This document shows positions 16,795 through 25,092 of a DNA stretch of 38,761 nt, piece after piece (position 1 is the first letter of the stretch; each line of letters starts with the position of its first letter). Made by a program: the position numbers and the translations under genes. Source of the DNA: Bacteriovorax sp. (GTDB lineage Bacteria; Bdellovibrionota; Bacteriovoracia; Bacteriovoracales; Bacteriovoracaceae); contig JAQTTZ010000028.1 of assembly GCA_028710485.1 (NCBI GenBank), forward strand, positions 1-38,761. The letters run 5' to 3'. The notes beneath the pieces are model-generated. The model was given only the letters and a program-made list of their open reading frames with translations. It ran no database searches and had not been told where the DNA came from.

Positions 16795-17772
16795 TTACCG
16801 GAAATCCTGCTTGTACTTGTTTTTTTCTTTCTTAACAGCAATTCTTTCTAATACTCTTAGCTTAGCACTTCTTGAGCGAGAGTTGTCGAAAATTTCTTCT
16901 TCTCCCGGCACAATTGGTTTTTTTGTTAAAATTTCTACCGGGAACTCAACACTCTGACTGGCTTCTTTGAAAAGATTTTTTACGATGCGATCTTCGAGAG
17001 AGTGAAAACTTATAATTGCTAATCTTCCACCAATTTTAAGTAGTGGTATTAGGTGAGTAATTGTGTCTGTTAAAACTTCAAGCTCGCGATTTACTTCAAG
17101 ACGAAGCGCTTGGAATACTCGAGTTGAAGGGTTGGTTTTTCCAAACCTCATCTCTTTAGGGTAGCAATGGAAAATAATGTTCTCTAATTCTTTGGTGGTG
17201 GATATCGGTTTAATTTTCCTTTCTTCACAAATCTTCACTGCAATTTTTTTAGAAAACTTTTCTTCACCATACTCAGTAAAAATTTTTATTAATTGATCTT
17301 GGCTATAGGTATTCACAATTTCTTCAGCAGTTAAAAATGCATCGGATTGATAATTCATTCTCATGTCGAGAGGGCCTTCGAAGCGAAATGAAAACCCTCT
17401 CCCAGCTTCATCGAAATGATGTGATGACACTCCAAGATCAAGAAGTATTCCCTGAAAACCACCTGCCTCAAAAACTTCTGGGCATTCCTCTTTAGCAATG
17501 CCGGGAAAACGAACGAAGTTTGTATTAAATAATTTTATGCGCGAAGACATATTTTCTTCAGCAATTCGAGCTTCCCCGTTTTTCAATGCATCTGGATCTT
17601 GATCTGTTGATCGAACTTGAAAAAGTGGATTTTTGTATAATAATTCGAATGAATGCCCTCCTCCTCCAAAAGTGAGATCAGCGAAGTACGAGACCTCGTT
17701 GGCAGTAGCATTTTCGGTTAGATTATCGATGCATTCTTTTTTTAAAACTGAGTAGTGGCGAGTATAGCTCAT
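16795..17772 (-). CDS. rsmH: 16S rRNA (cytosine(1402)-N4)-methyltransferase RsmH
   Basis: S-adenosylmethionine-dependent methyltransferase (formerly MraW) that modifies C1402 of 16S rRNA. The 325-residue protein begins HYSVLKKE, has the SAM loop DLTFGGGGHS (about 32-41), LLDLGVSSHHFDEAGRGFSF, NYQSDAF with DMRMN, and the C-terminal AIISFHSLEDRIVK motif with a basic end (SRSAKLRVLERI). These are diagnostic of RsmH. Its ATG overlaps the stop of the upstream phosphorylase gene by one base (TAATG), so the two are translationally coupled. The usual mraZ gene is not upstream. Confidence 0.98.
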   Translation of the reverse strand: MSYTRHYSVLKKECIDNLTENATANEVSYFADLTFGGGGHSFELLYKNPLFQVRSTDQDPDALKNGEARIAEENMSSRIKLFNTNFVRFPGIAKEECPEVFEAGGFQGILLDLGVSSHHFDEAGRGFSFRFEGPLDMRMNYQSDAFLTAEEIVNTYSQDQLIKIFTEYGEEKFSKKIAVKICEERKIKPISTTKELENIIFHCYPKEMRFGKTNPSTRVFQALRLEVNRELEVLTDTITHLIPLLKIGGRLAIISFHSLEDRIVKNLFKEASQSVEFPVEILTKKPIVPGEEEIFDNSRSRSAKLRVLERIAVKKEKNKYKQDFR

Positions 17773-18617
17773 TATCTTAGCAACACTTCAATAACATGCG
17801 ACTGTTCAGCATTTAACTTTTCCGGCTTAGAAAGAATGGCAAATGTATTTTCCTTTTTAAAATTAAATTTATTTGAATTCAATTTAGGGATTAGTTTTTT
17901 CAAAACAGCATGTACCTGTTGATTATTTGTGGCCATGACTTTCATGATTTCTTCAAGGGTACAGTGTTCTTCTTTCCAACAATCGTAATCAGTAACCATC
18001 GCGATTGTGGCGTAAGCCATACCAGCTTCTTTTGCCAAGTAAGCCTCTGGAACGTTGGTCATCCCGATTACACTTGCACCAAAACTTCTATAAATATTCG
18101 ACTCTGCTTTTGTCGAAAACTGAGGTCCTTCGATGCAAAGATAAGATCCACCAGATCCATGCTTCACACCCACTTCAGCGCAAACTGCAACAATCATTTC
18201 TTGAAGCTTCTTTTCTATTGGTTCTGCAACAGAAACATGTCCAACAAATCCATTGTTGAAAAAAGTTCTCTCGCGTTTCCCTTTGGTCCAATCAATGAAT
18301 TGATCAACAATTACAAAAGAAGTTGGAGGAAATTCTTCCTTCAATGAACCTACGGCCGAAACAGAGATTATGTATTCAACGCCCAATTCTTTTAAAGCAA
18401 ATATATTAGCGCGATAATTAACATCGGAAGGAGTAAAGCTATGGCGCTTTCCGTGACGTGGAAGAAAATAAAAAGAAACGCCACTTAACCTAGCTTCAAT
18501 TATTTCTGAACTGGGATTTCCAAAGGGAGTCGACACGAGGTGCTCTTTCACCACTTCAATTCCTTCTATTTTGTAAACACCACTGCCGCCAATAATTGCT
18601 ATCTTTATTCCACTCAC
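17772..18617 (-). CDS. mtnP: S-methyl-5'-thioadenosine phosphorylase (MTAP-like purine nucleoside phosphorylase)
   Basis: Phosphorolytic enzyme that cleaves methylthioadenosine (from polyamine and AHL synthesis) to adenine and methylthioribose-1-phosphate. From the GTG at 18617, preceded by GAGGATC, the product is 281 residues, the normal family length. A frame from ATG 18722 would add 35 residues without homology. Motifs are IIGGSGVYK, PFGNPS, LPRHGKRHSFTPSDVNYRANI, VSAVGSL, IEGPQFSTKAES, IGMTNVPEAYLAKEAG and TDYDCWKE, all close to eukaryotic-type MTAP. Ser in GGSG and Asp in the TDYD region agree with the MTAP branch; 6-oxopurine-specific members are the alternative. It is the first gene of the rsmH transcription unit. 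Confidence 0.9.
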   Translation of the reverse strand: MSGIKIAIIGGSGVYKIEGIEVVKEHLVSTPFGNPSSEIIEARLSGVSFYFLPRHGKRHSFTPSDVNYRANIFALKELGVEYIISVSAVGSLKEEFPPTSFVIVDQFIDWTKGKRERTFFNNGFVGHVSVAEPIEKKLQEMIVAVCAEVGVKHGSGGSYLCIEGPQFSTKAESNIYRSFGASVIGMTNVPEAYLAKEAGMAYATIAMVTDYDCWKEEHCTLEEIMKVMATNNQQVHAVLKKLIPKLNSNKFNFKKENTFAILSKPEKLNAEQSHVIEVLLR

Positions 18618-18855
18618 CGGATCCTCGCTTTTTGACAATTGACATAAAATATAAGGGATTTTATGACAAAAGATATCTAAATGAAAACATTGAATTTTCT
18701 TTATCAACTCAATAAACTTCATCTAAGTGCTATCTGAATTAGCCTTGTGAGATTGTTTTTGGCCATGTAAGCTTTACTATGGCTAGATTGAGGCAAATAG
18801 TTGTGCCTTACGCTATAAAACCTCGCCCAGAAATGAGCAATTGAGTTGTTAAAAA

Positions 18856-20046
18856 ATGAACGCAATAAATACATTTTCGGAATCATTATCGCAATACCGC
18901 TCTCGCATCCAAAAAAGCAGAGCGGTGTTGTCATATGCCAGCACCACTTCGCTTGAAGAGTTTGTATTTAATATCCAGAGGATTAAGTCATCACATACTA
19001 AAAAAGATTTTTTAAAATCACTTCTTTCAATGACTAATTCAGGTATTTGGGTAAGTCGATCTGCTTTTATCGTTTTGAAATCTTTTTTTGATATTCGCCA
19101 ATTGGAAAATAGTAATTTTCAAAATGAAAAAGCCCAAGAAATCCTTGCTGGCGTTGTGAACAAAAGCACCGTTGTGGCCAGTGATGCTTTAATTTTCAAA
19201 ACGATTTATACTGAAATTACTCATTCTCACCTTCATAAAGAATACAAATCATCACTCACTGTTCCACCAATAAATGTAACAATTGTTTTGGTGTCTGGGG
19301 TGTTAAACGAAATTTTCTCAACACCTGCTTTCAAAAGAGGAGCTGAGAATCTTTTAGACGAATACAATATTAAACATATTGCACCAACCGTTGATGGCAA
19401 AAAGGGATCTCGCGAGAATTCCATTCTACTTAAAAAACAAATTAATCAGTTCATTGAGGACAACCCCAGTGAAAAACTTTGGTTTTTTTGTTTTTCAAAA
19501 GGTGGCATTGATACACTTCACTACCTGAAGTCTCAAGGTGAAGATCTATCATCTAATATCCTAGGCTTTTCTTTTATAGCGACCCCTATCTTGGGGAGTG
19601 ACCACGTTAATAATAAGATTTTAAAATTGGTGAATACTCTTGGAAAAGTTCCGGAGGAAGTTTCTAAAATAATTTTAGGGAAAAAAATAGATTTCTTTGC
19701 TAAGGAATTACAAAAATCCTTATCTCATTCATATAGAACAAGCTGGTTCAAAAAATATTACAAGGACCTTCCACAAAAACCTTTTTATACCGCAATAGCT
19801 TTTGAATCAAAATGGCATCAAAGCCATGTGTGGATGATGCTAACCAAGGCTTTCTTTAGAAGTCACAAATCGAATGATGGTGTTGTTGACGTAGAAAATG
19901 CTCAATTTCCAGCTTATTTCAATGGAATCAATCTTGGAATTTTAGAAGGACATCACTTGGTGGGAAGTCGATCTAGCTTTTATGATCAAGAGGCCCTGAT
20001 GAAGGCCCATTTAATATTTTTAAACTATAAAAAATTAATTAAGTAA
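18856..20046 (+). CDS. Alpha/beta-hydrolase-like protein of unknown substrate
   Basis: The 396-residue protein looks cytoplasmic: no signal peptide or membrane helix. The second half has alpha/beta-hydrolase features. A hydrophobic strand VTIVLVSGVLNE (about 136-147) is the oxyanion region. The nucleophile elbow FCFSKGGIDTLHYL (Ser at about 213) has a GxSxG-like form in which the first Gly is Cys. An Asp lies in NDGVVDVENAQFP (about 348) and a His in LEGHHLVG (about 368). These could form a Ser-Asp-His triad. The first 130 residues are helical and unfamiliar. It is divergent from the MTAP-dcw unit and convergent with mglA. The substrate cannot be predicted; lipase or esterase activity is an inference. 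Confidence 0.7.
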   Translation: MNAINTFSESLSQYRSRIQKSRAVLSYASTTSLEEFVFNIQRIKSSHTKKDFLKSLLSMTNSGIWVSRSAFIVLKSFFDIRQLENSNFQNEKAQEILAGVVNKSTVVASDALIFKTIYTEITHSHLHKEYKSSLTVPPINVTIVLVSGVLNEIFSTPAFKRGAENLLDEYNIKHIAPTVDGKKGSRENSILLKKQINQFIEDNPSEKLWFFCFSKGGIDTLHYLKSQGEDLSSNILGFSFIATPILGSDHVNNKILKLVNTLGKVPEEVSKIILGKKIDFFAKELQKSLSHSYRTSWFKKYYKDLPQKPFYTAIAFESKWHQSHVWMMLTKAFFRSHKSNDGVVDVENAQFPAYFNGINLGILEGHHLVGSRSSFYDQEALMKAHLIFLNYKKLIK

Positions 20047-20069
20047 GACCCTTTTTAAGAATTATAGTC

Positions 20070-20660
20070 TTATTCCAATCCACCTTTTAAATTCATCAAT
20101 ACTAATTTTGAAATAGTTTTTAGAGTGTCGAAGACGCCTGTACCTTTAACCGCCATTGCTTCAAACTCAGGTACATTCCACTTATTTAAGGCTTCATGCA
20201 GATCTTTTACAGCTGTGGCATTGGGAAGATCGCGCTTATTCCATTGCATAACGAGTGGGATTTTTCCAATATCATAGCCTTGCTCAATAAGGTTTTTCTC
20301 TAGCGACTTAAGAGATTCGATATTTGAATCCATTCTTTCAACTTGTGAGTCAGCTACAAAAATAATTCCATCTACACCACGTAGAATAAGTTTTCTTGAT
20401 GCTTCGTAAAACACTTGGCCAGGAACGGTATAAAGATGAAAGCGAGTTTTAAACCCGCGGATCTCGCCTAAATCAAGAGGAAGAAAATCAAAAAAGAGTG
20501 TGCGCTCATTTTCGGTATTTAATGAAATAATATTCCCTTTACTGTCACCGCTTGTTTTTTGGTAAACGTATTGGATATTAGTTGTCTTCCCTCCGAGCCC
20601 CGGCCCATAGTAGACAATCTTGCAATTCACTTCTTTAGTTACATAATTTACGAAAGACAT
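20070..20660 (-). CDS. mglA: MglA-type small GTPase (cell polarity/gliding)
   Basis: Ras-like GTPase that marks the leading cell pole in Myxococcus. In Bdellovibrio MglA is known to act in prey invasion. The 196-residue product has the P-loop YYGPGLGGKTTN (about 17-28), the YTVPGQVFYEASRKLIL switch II region (about 77-93), the VADSQ segment and the base-specifying motif MQWNKRDLP (about 138-146, NKRD in place of NKxD). The Pro-Gly in TVPGQ and absence of a C-terminal lipid motif are MglA hallmarks. It lies 14 bases after mglB. The pair ends the dnaX operon. Confidence 0.95.
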   Translation of the reverse strand: MSFVNYVTKEVNCKIVYYGPGLGGKTTNIQYVYQKTSGDSKGNIISLNTENERTLFFDFLPLDLGEIRGFKTRFHLYTVPGQVFYEASRKLILRGVDGIIFVADSQVERMDSNIESLKSLEKNLIEQGYDIGKIPLVMQWNKRDLPNATAVKDLHEALNKWNVPEFEAMAVKGTGVFDTLKTISKLVLMNLKGGLE

Positions 20661-20674
20661 CTACTTTCCTTGCC

Positions 20675-21199
20675 TTAGTTTTTTGCAAAAGCAAATAAAC
20701 GATCCATCTCAGAATCTGTTATATCGCCGAATAAAAAATCATTATTTTCTTTAGTTCTAACTTGGTTTTTACCAAAAGATTCTTTTAATTCTTGTTCTAA
20801 AAATTCTCCAAAGCTTGTCGCCATCTCTCTCATTTTATTTTTAATAAGCCCAGGATTCACCTCATCGTGATAAATAAGTCCCAGATAAAGCTCTTCGACT
20901 CCAATTGTAATTGGAACGATATAAACTCCCTGGGAGGAAGTATCAAAGCTTAACCTGTAGCCTTCTTTGGATTCTTTTTTGGGTATAAAGTCAGCAAGAG
21001 CTCGAGCCGCCTGCCATACACCACCAAGAAGAGCTCCTATTGATGACTTTGAAAGTGAGTTCCCTAAATTATTATTGTGATAAAGAACAACTCCATCATA
21101 GCGAATAAGAAAAAATGAATAGCGGTTAAGCTTTTCATCAATCTCACAAGACTTAAAAAATGTTTCTACATATTTAGGAATATTATTATTGGCTTTCAT
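20675..21199 (-). CDS. mglB: MglB-type roadblock/LC7 protein (MglA GTPase-activating partner)
   Basis: MglB homodimers stimulate GTP hydrolysis by MglA and restrict it to one pole. This 174-residue protein has the alpha-beta-beta-alpha-beta roadblock layout: strand RYSFFLIRYDGVVLYHN (about 21-37), helix SSIGALLGGVWQAARALADF, strands GVYIVPITIGVEELYLGLIYH, and a final helix. The tail FLFGDITDSEMDRLFAF (about 155-171) strongly resembles the Myxococcus MglB C-terminus, which ends in an F-x-[DE]-[IL]-[ST]-D-x-[DE]-[IM]-D-x-L-F motif. Overlap with the recR stop (4 bases) and tight linkage to mglA support the call. Confidence 0.85.
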   Translation of the reverse strand: MKANNNIPKYVETFFKSCEIDEKLNRYSFFLIRYDGVVLYHNNNLGNSLSKSSIGALLGGVWQAARALADFIPKKESKEGYRLSFDTSSQGVYIVPITIGVEELYLGLIYHDEVNPGLIKNKMREMATSFGEFLEQELKESFGKNQVRTKENNDFLFGDITDSEMDRLFAFAKN

Positions 21200-21789
21200 A
21201 GGTGTCTGCGATTCTCCAATGCTTTGGTAATGGTGAGTGAATCAACAAATTCCAAACTTCCCCCCATGGGAATTCCAAAACCAATACGATCTACTCTGAT
21301 ATGAGCTGGAAGCATTTGTTTAATATAGGCACAGGTAGCATCTCCCTCAACAGAAGGATTTACTGCTAGGATCAACTCTTCAATCTCTTCACTTGAAACT
21401 CTCTGGATAAGATTATCCAATTTCAACTCATCGGGTCCGATACCAAGCAGCGGATTTAAAACCCCAAAGAGAATATGGAATTTTCCTCGAAAATTGCCAC
21501 TGCGCTCAATAGCGAGGCAATCGGTAACTGACTCAACCACGCAAATCGTTTTGGAATGAAAGCGGTGATAGTCTAAGCAGATCTTGCAAAGCTCATCATC
21601 GCAAAACATTCCACATTTTTTACAGTGATTAAGCTCTGAAAGATTTTTAACAGCTTCAGCAAATGCAATCAGGTCTTCCTTATTCCATTTAGTCATAATG
21701 AGAGACTGGCGCAAAGCCGTCTTTTCGCCAACACCTGGAAGGCGCGAAAATTGCTTTACTACTCTTAAAAGTTTTTCAGGCAATTCCAT
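21196..21789 (-). CDS. recR: Recombination mediator RecR
   Basis: RecFOR-pathway protein that with RecO loads RecA at gaps. The 197-residue product has the N-terminal helix-hairpin-helix (FSRLPGVGEKTALRQ, about 14-28), a four-cysteine zinc finger (CKKCGMFC...CKIC, about 56-71), the Toprim segment ICVVESVTDCLAIERSG (about 81-97) and GIGPDEL. The C-terminal segment EGDATCAYI and RIGFGIPMGGSLEF is also conserved. The length is normal. It is nested in the usual dnaX-ebfC-recR order, two bases from ebfC, and overlaps mglB by four bases. Confidence 0.98.
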   Translation of the reverse strand: MELPEKLLRVVKQFSRLPGVGEKTALRQSLIMTKWNKEDLIAFAEAVKNLSELNHCKKCGMFCDDELCKICLDYHRFHSKTICVVESVTDCLAIERSGNFRGKFHILFGVLNPLLGIGPDELKLDNLIQRVSSEEIEELILAVNPSVEGDATCAYIKQMLPAHIRVDRIGFGIPMGGSLEFVDSLTITKALENRRHL

Positions 21790-21791
21790 TC

Positions 21792-22103
21792 TTAGAACAT
21801 TCCAGGAATATTAATTCCACCTGTAATTTTTGCCATAGCTCCTGAAACCATATCTTGTGACTCTTTTACTGCTTGATTAACGGCAGTTTTCACTAGGTCT
21901 TCAAGACTGGCAACATCATTAGGGTCCACACATTCTTTATTGATTGAAATAGAAAGAATTTGTTGTTTACCGGTAATTTTAATTTTAATCATTCCACCAC
22001 CAGAAGATGTTTCAAGTTCTCTGGTTTCTAGTTCTTTTTGAAGAGTGGCCATCTTCTGTTGCATTTGTTGTGCTTGCTTCATTAATCCGCCTAGACCTTT
22101 CAT
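21792..22103 (-). CDS. ebfC: YbaB/EbfC nucleoid-associated DNA-binding protein
   Basis: Small dimeric DNA-binding protein of the YbaB/EbfC family. The 103 residues comprise an N-terminal coiled-coil helix (GLMKQAQQMQQKMATLQ), a beta sheet (GGGMIKIKITGKQQILSISIN, about 35-55) and a C-terminal helix ending in GGINIPGMF, as is typical. Conserved neighbours dnaX and recR are within 15 bases on either side. It may affect nucleoid structure or RecR/DnaX-linked repair; the precise role in this lineage is not known. Confidence 0.96.
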   Translation of the reverse strand: MKGLGGLMKQAQQMQQKMATLQKELETRELETSSGGGMIKIKITGKQQILSISINKECVDPNDVASLEDLVKTAVNQAVKESQDMVSGAMAKITGGINIPGMF

Positions 22104-22117
22104 ACATAACTCCTGTT

Positions 22118-23815
22118 CTATTTTTTAATATTATCTATTATTATTTTATCAACCTTAGCATTAAACATTTTTTCCGCTTCTTTTAAAATCGGATTATTTT
22201 TAAAATTTTCCACTCTTTCCTGCATTGACATTTCTGCCAACTGCTCTTTAATTTCTGCGGTAGAAATAAAGTTTTCGGAGGATTGAACGTTTAGCAATTG
22301 CAGCTGAATTTTGTTTTTTTCTACTTCAAAATACTCTGAAAGATTATTAATCAATTTTTGAAAAACTTCTGGTTCACTCAAGTAATCCATGAAGACCAAT
22401 CCTGAATACCCAAAACCCAACTCAACACTTAATTCTCCATTTTCTAAACGAAGCGGCGAGGTAATATTTCCTTGCTCCAAGTTTGAAGCGGATGCTGGTG
22501 CTTTAACATTGAGATAACTTAGGAATCCTTCCCAGCTCATTTCCTTTTGCATGGTCGACTTTGCTGGAACAATCAGGGGCTCTTCAATCACAAATGTTTT
22601 TGATTGAGGAATAACAGCGTTTTCTATCTCCGCTTCTTTTTCTTTAGCTAGCTCTGCAAAGTTTTCAGCAAACGTTTCAGCGACAGTTTTTGGAATAGTC
22701 TCTTTAACTGCTTCGATCACGATAGCTGGAGCTATTTCTTCTTGTTGAAAATGAGGCTCACTTGTCGGCATCTTCATCGAAAAAAAACTTCTGCGAAGTG
22801 TTGTTTTATAAAGAAGGACTTCAAATGCCTTCTCTGGTGCAATTGAACTAAAAATCCATGACGTCTCTCTGGCAATCGTTTCATAGATCCAGATCATCTC
22901 TGCTTCACTAATCTCTTTATTACTTTTTAAATCTTTAAAGAGTTCGTCTAATAAGCCACCTGCAATATTTTTAACCGGAACATTTTCTTCTAAAAGCTTA
23001 TTGTATATTTTAGAAAGACCAGTGGTGTCTCCAGCGTATAAAGATTTTAAAATATGTTGTAAGCTTGAAGGTCCTGCGACTCCTAAAGAGCTCGTCAGAT
23101 TTTCTTCTGTAATATTATCATTCAAAGAGGTCGTTAAAACCTGATCGAGAAGTGAGAGAGTGTCTCGGACTGAACCCCGGCCTAAGATCGCCAATTGTTT
23201 AATCAGTTCCTCGTGCTCAAATTTAATTCCTTCAACTTTTGAAATTTCTTTTACATGAGTAACAAGATCTGGAACGCTCACATTTCTAAAATCAAAACGT
23301 TGGCAACGGGAAAGAACTGTTCCCAAAAGTTTTTGAGCTTCGGTCGTGGCAAAAATAAAAACCACATGAGCGGGTGGTTCTTCCAGGGTTTTAAGAAGAG
23401 CATTGAATGCATTTGTTGAAAGCATATGCACTTCATCGATTACATAAACTTTATATTTTCCCGAAGTCGGTAGATAGTGAACGTTGCCTATGAGTTCTCG
23501 AATATTATCGACGCTATTATTTGAAGCACCGTCGATTTCGATGAAGTTCATTGAAATTTCTGTATCAAAATCTAAACAGGCCCGGCATTCACCGCAAGCA
23601 TTTCCATCCGCAGTTAAGTTTTCACAACGGATAGCTTTTGCAAAAATGCGTGCAACTGAAGTTTTTCCAACACCGCGGGTTCCAACCAGCATATAAGCAT
23701 GACCAATTTTTTTATTAACAATAGCATTTTGAAGCGCACGCGTAACATGGCCTTGTCCGATGACTTCTTGAAATTTTTTTGGTCGCCACTTCCTGGCCAA
23801 TACTTGGTAAGACAT
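22118..23815 (-). CDS. dnaX: DNA polymerase III subunits gamma/tau DnaX
   Basis: Clamp-loader ATPase and replisome organiser. From the ATG at 23815 (AAGGA six bases upstream; an adjacent GTG is possible) it has 565 residues. The AAA+ domain shows Walker A VGTRGVGKTSVAR (about 44-56), a zinc knuckle with Cys in CENL, CGEC and CLDF (about 64-83), Walker B VYVIDEVHMLS (about 120-130) and an arginine-finger segment LSRCQRF (about 165). Residues about 340-450 are Glu/Ala/Pro-rich, consistent with the variable tau linker, followed by a short C-terminal domain. I saw no persuasive programmed frameshift for gamma. First gene of the mglA operon. Confidence 0.96.
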   Translation of the reverse strand: MSYQVLARKWRPKKFQEVIGQGHVTRALQNAIVNKKIGHAYMLVGTRGVGKTSVARIFAKAIRCENLTADGNACGECRACLDFDTEISMNFIEIDGASNNSVDNIRELIGNVHYLPTSGKYKVYVIDEVHMLSTNAFNALLKTLEEPPAHVVFIFATTEAQKLLGTVLSRCQRFDFRNVSVPDLVTHVKEISKVEGIKFEHEELIKQLAILGRGSVRDTLSLLDQVLTTSLNDNITEENLTSSLGVAGPSSLQHILKSLYAGDTTGLSKIYNKLLEENVPVKNIAGGLLDELFKDLKSNKEISEAEMIWIYETIARETSWIFSSIAPEKAFEVLLYKTTLRRSFFSMKMPTSEPHFQQEEIAPAIVIEAVKETIPKTVAETFAENFAELAKEKEAEIENAVIPQSKTFVIEEPLIVPAKSTMQKEMSWEGFLSYLNVKAPASASNLEQGNITSPLRLENGELSVELGFGYSGLVFMDYLSEPEVFQKLINNLSEYFEVEKNKIQLQLLNVQSSENFISTAEIKEQLAEMSMQERVENFKNNPILKEAEKMFNAKVDKIIIDNIKK

Positions 23816-23886
23816 CACAATCCTTGGAAATTTTCCATTGTATAAAAGGTAATAAATTTGGTTGAATTAGTAAATTGAATTGAAGC

Positions 23887-23985
23887 GGCAGTTAGGAAAA
23901 CAGCACAAAGCAATGACAGTTACCGTTGCTTCCTTCCGGACCTGGCGGGGTTGGCCGCATATACCTTTGCCACTCCCTAACTACC
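23887..23985 (-). ncRNA. ffs: Signal recognition particle RNA (4.5S-type)
   Basis: On the minus strand the core AGGTCCGGAAGGAAGCA is the conserved asymmetric and symmetric loop region of bacterial SRP RNA. The ends pair as a 10-bp stem (GGTAGTTAGG with CCTAACTGCC, one GU pair), bounding a 99-nt hairpin, the expected size for the small bacterial form. It sits upstream of dnaX in the same orientation, a common neighbourhood. Boundaries come from the terminal stem and from the promoter spacing. Confidence 0.95.
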
Positions 23986-23991
23986 AATTGC

Positions 23992-24020
23992 ATATTATGA
24001 ATCCCTCGCTTATGTGTCAA
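23992..24020 (-). promoter_or_regulatory. Near-consensus sigma70 promoter of the SRP RNA gene
   Basis: On the minus strand the sequence reads TTGACA (24020-24015), a 17-base spacer, and TAATAT (23997-23992). Initiation about seven bases downstream would be at 23985, the predicted 5' end of the SRP RNA. It is the best promoter match in the window, consistent with strong constitutive expression. Confidence 0.9.
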
Positions 24021-24109
24021 GGCAAGTCTGGACAGATTGCTTCTAGACTCTGAACTATAAACTTGATTTAATCGTTTCACGTAACTATTAATCTTATTGG
24101 GAGGTATTT

Positions 24110-24373
24110 ATGAAATCACTAATTGCTATGACGCTACTTACACTTTCTTTGCAATCATTTGCTGCTTCGAAAACTTACCAAGTAACTGGGCCAGTTCTTG
24201 AAATGACTGATTCGACAATTACTGTCCAAAAAGGGAAAGACAAATGGGAGATTGCAAAAGATGCTGCTGTGGCAGTAACGGGGGATCTAAAAGTAGGTTC
24301 TAAAGTAACAATTGAATATTTTATGACGGCAAAGTCAATTGAAGTTAAAGCTGGCAAAAAAGCTAAAAAATAA
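24110..24373 (+). CDS. Small secreted protein, unknown function
   Basis: The 87-residue protein has a clear signal peptide (MKSLIAMTLLTLSLQSFAAS, cut near residue 19) and a mature part of about 68 residues made of short beta strands: YQVTGPVLEMTD, STITVQKGKDKWEIA, VTGDLKVGSKVTIEYF. It ends in a Lys/Ala-rich tail. The pattern suggests a small OB- or SH3-like periplasmic beta-barrel, as seen in short proteins that report 'vtG.Vl...d.titv.kg', but I cannot name a family. A strong GGGAGG ribosome site precedes it. It is convergent with the next secreted gene across a shared terminator. Confidence 0.75.
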   Translation: MKSLIAMTLLTLSLQSFAASKTYQVTGPVLEMTDSTITVQKGKDKWEIAKDAAVAVTGDLKVGSKVTIEYFMTAKSIEVKAGKKAKK

Positions 24374-24380
24374 TTAAAAA

Positions 24381-24414
24381 CTTAAGGCCAGGTCATTATC
24401 TGGCCTTAAGTTTA
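24381..24414. terminator. Bidirectional terminator between convergent small secreted genes
   Basis: An 11-bp perfect stem (CTTAAGGCCAG with CTGGCCTTAAG) encloses an 8-base loop (24392-24399). T-rich sequence follows on the plus side (TTTATATTTT) and a run of T on the minus side, so it can serve both 24110-24373 and 24419-24916. Confidence 0.85.
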
Positions 24415-24418
24415 TATT

Positions 24419-24916
24419 TTAGTCTAAAACTTCGATATTAACTGCTTCAGCTTCGCCCACTTCAACTTCTCCAATCACATTTACTCCACCATCTGAATTC
24501 GGCTGAAGAATTGGGGCATAGATATTTTTTGATTCTTCATCAACAGCTAATTCAATATAGTCATTTGAAAATGATAATACTTTCGTTCTGAAATAAAGAT
24601 TATTACTGTATGGAACACGAAGTTCATCAACACCGTCATTCGTTTGTAAAATGACAGCACCATTTTTATTAATATAAACACAAAGATCTGTATCTGATTT
24701 TGTTGAAAGATGGAATTCTTGTTCAAATTTTTGTGCTTGCTTAACACCATCCCAGCCAGCTTTTAAAAATGGATCAACTTCAATTTTTTTAGTTAGCGGT
24801 CCACGGTTGATATCGTAATAAGTAATTGAGAATTTCTCAGGGCATTTGCTTGAATCAACGTGGGCAAATGTTGAAAATGAGAACAGGGATAGCGTTAGAA
24901 TTAATATTACTTTCAT
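24419..24916 (-). CDS. Secreted hypothetical protein
   Basis: I start at the ATG at 24916 because AAGGAAAA lies just upstream and the product then begins with a signal peptide (MKVILILTLSLFSFSTFAHV, cut near residue 18). A longer frame from 24982 adds 22 unlikely residues. The 165-residue protein has a mature part with CPEKF near the start, a second Cys in DLCVYINKNG, alternating short strands and an acidic C-terminus (EVEVGEAEAVNIEVLD). The two cysteines could form a disulfide. I do not recognise the family. It has its own gene unit, with the shared terminator downstream. Confidence 0.65.
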   Translation of the reverse strand: MKVILILTLSLFSFSTFAHVDSSKCPEKFSITYYDINRGPLTKKIEVDPFLKAGWDGVKQAQKFEQEFHLSTKSDTDLCVYINKNGAVILQTNDGVDELRVPYSNNLYFRTKVLSFSNDYIELAVDEESKNIYAPILQPNSDGGVNVIGEVEVGEAEAVNIEVLD

Positions 24917-25092
24917 ACTGTTTTCCTTATAAGTTTTAGTGAAGATTTCTTTACCCAAAGGTGTAAGCAATGTCCAGATCAATGAAGTGAGCTACAAATT
25001 AGCTAATCAAGCCATTAAAGATATTACCATTTTCACCATTGCGGGCAGCAGTGCATTGCTTGAAGTAGACATTGTCGTTCTTGAGATGACTT

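Noticed and set aside
17910..18347. Long open frame of 145 codons opposite the MTAP gene
   Set aside because: The minus-strand MTAP frame has full family motifs; the opposite frame has no recognisable motif or ribosome site.
22310..22330. A AAA AAC slippery heptamer in phase within dnaX (FEVEKNK), as a possible gamma/tau frameshift
   Set aside because: It is near the C-terminus, the -1 frame runs about 20 codons to a stop without sense, and no stimulatory stem or internal Shine-Dalgarno is evident.
23892..24080. Open frame of 62 codons over the SRP RNA
   Set aside because: It overlaps the conserved RNA core and its promoter; RNA evidence is far stronger.
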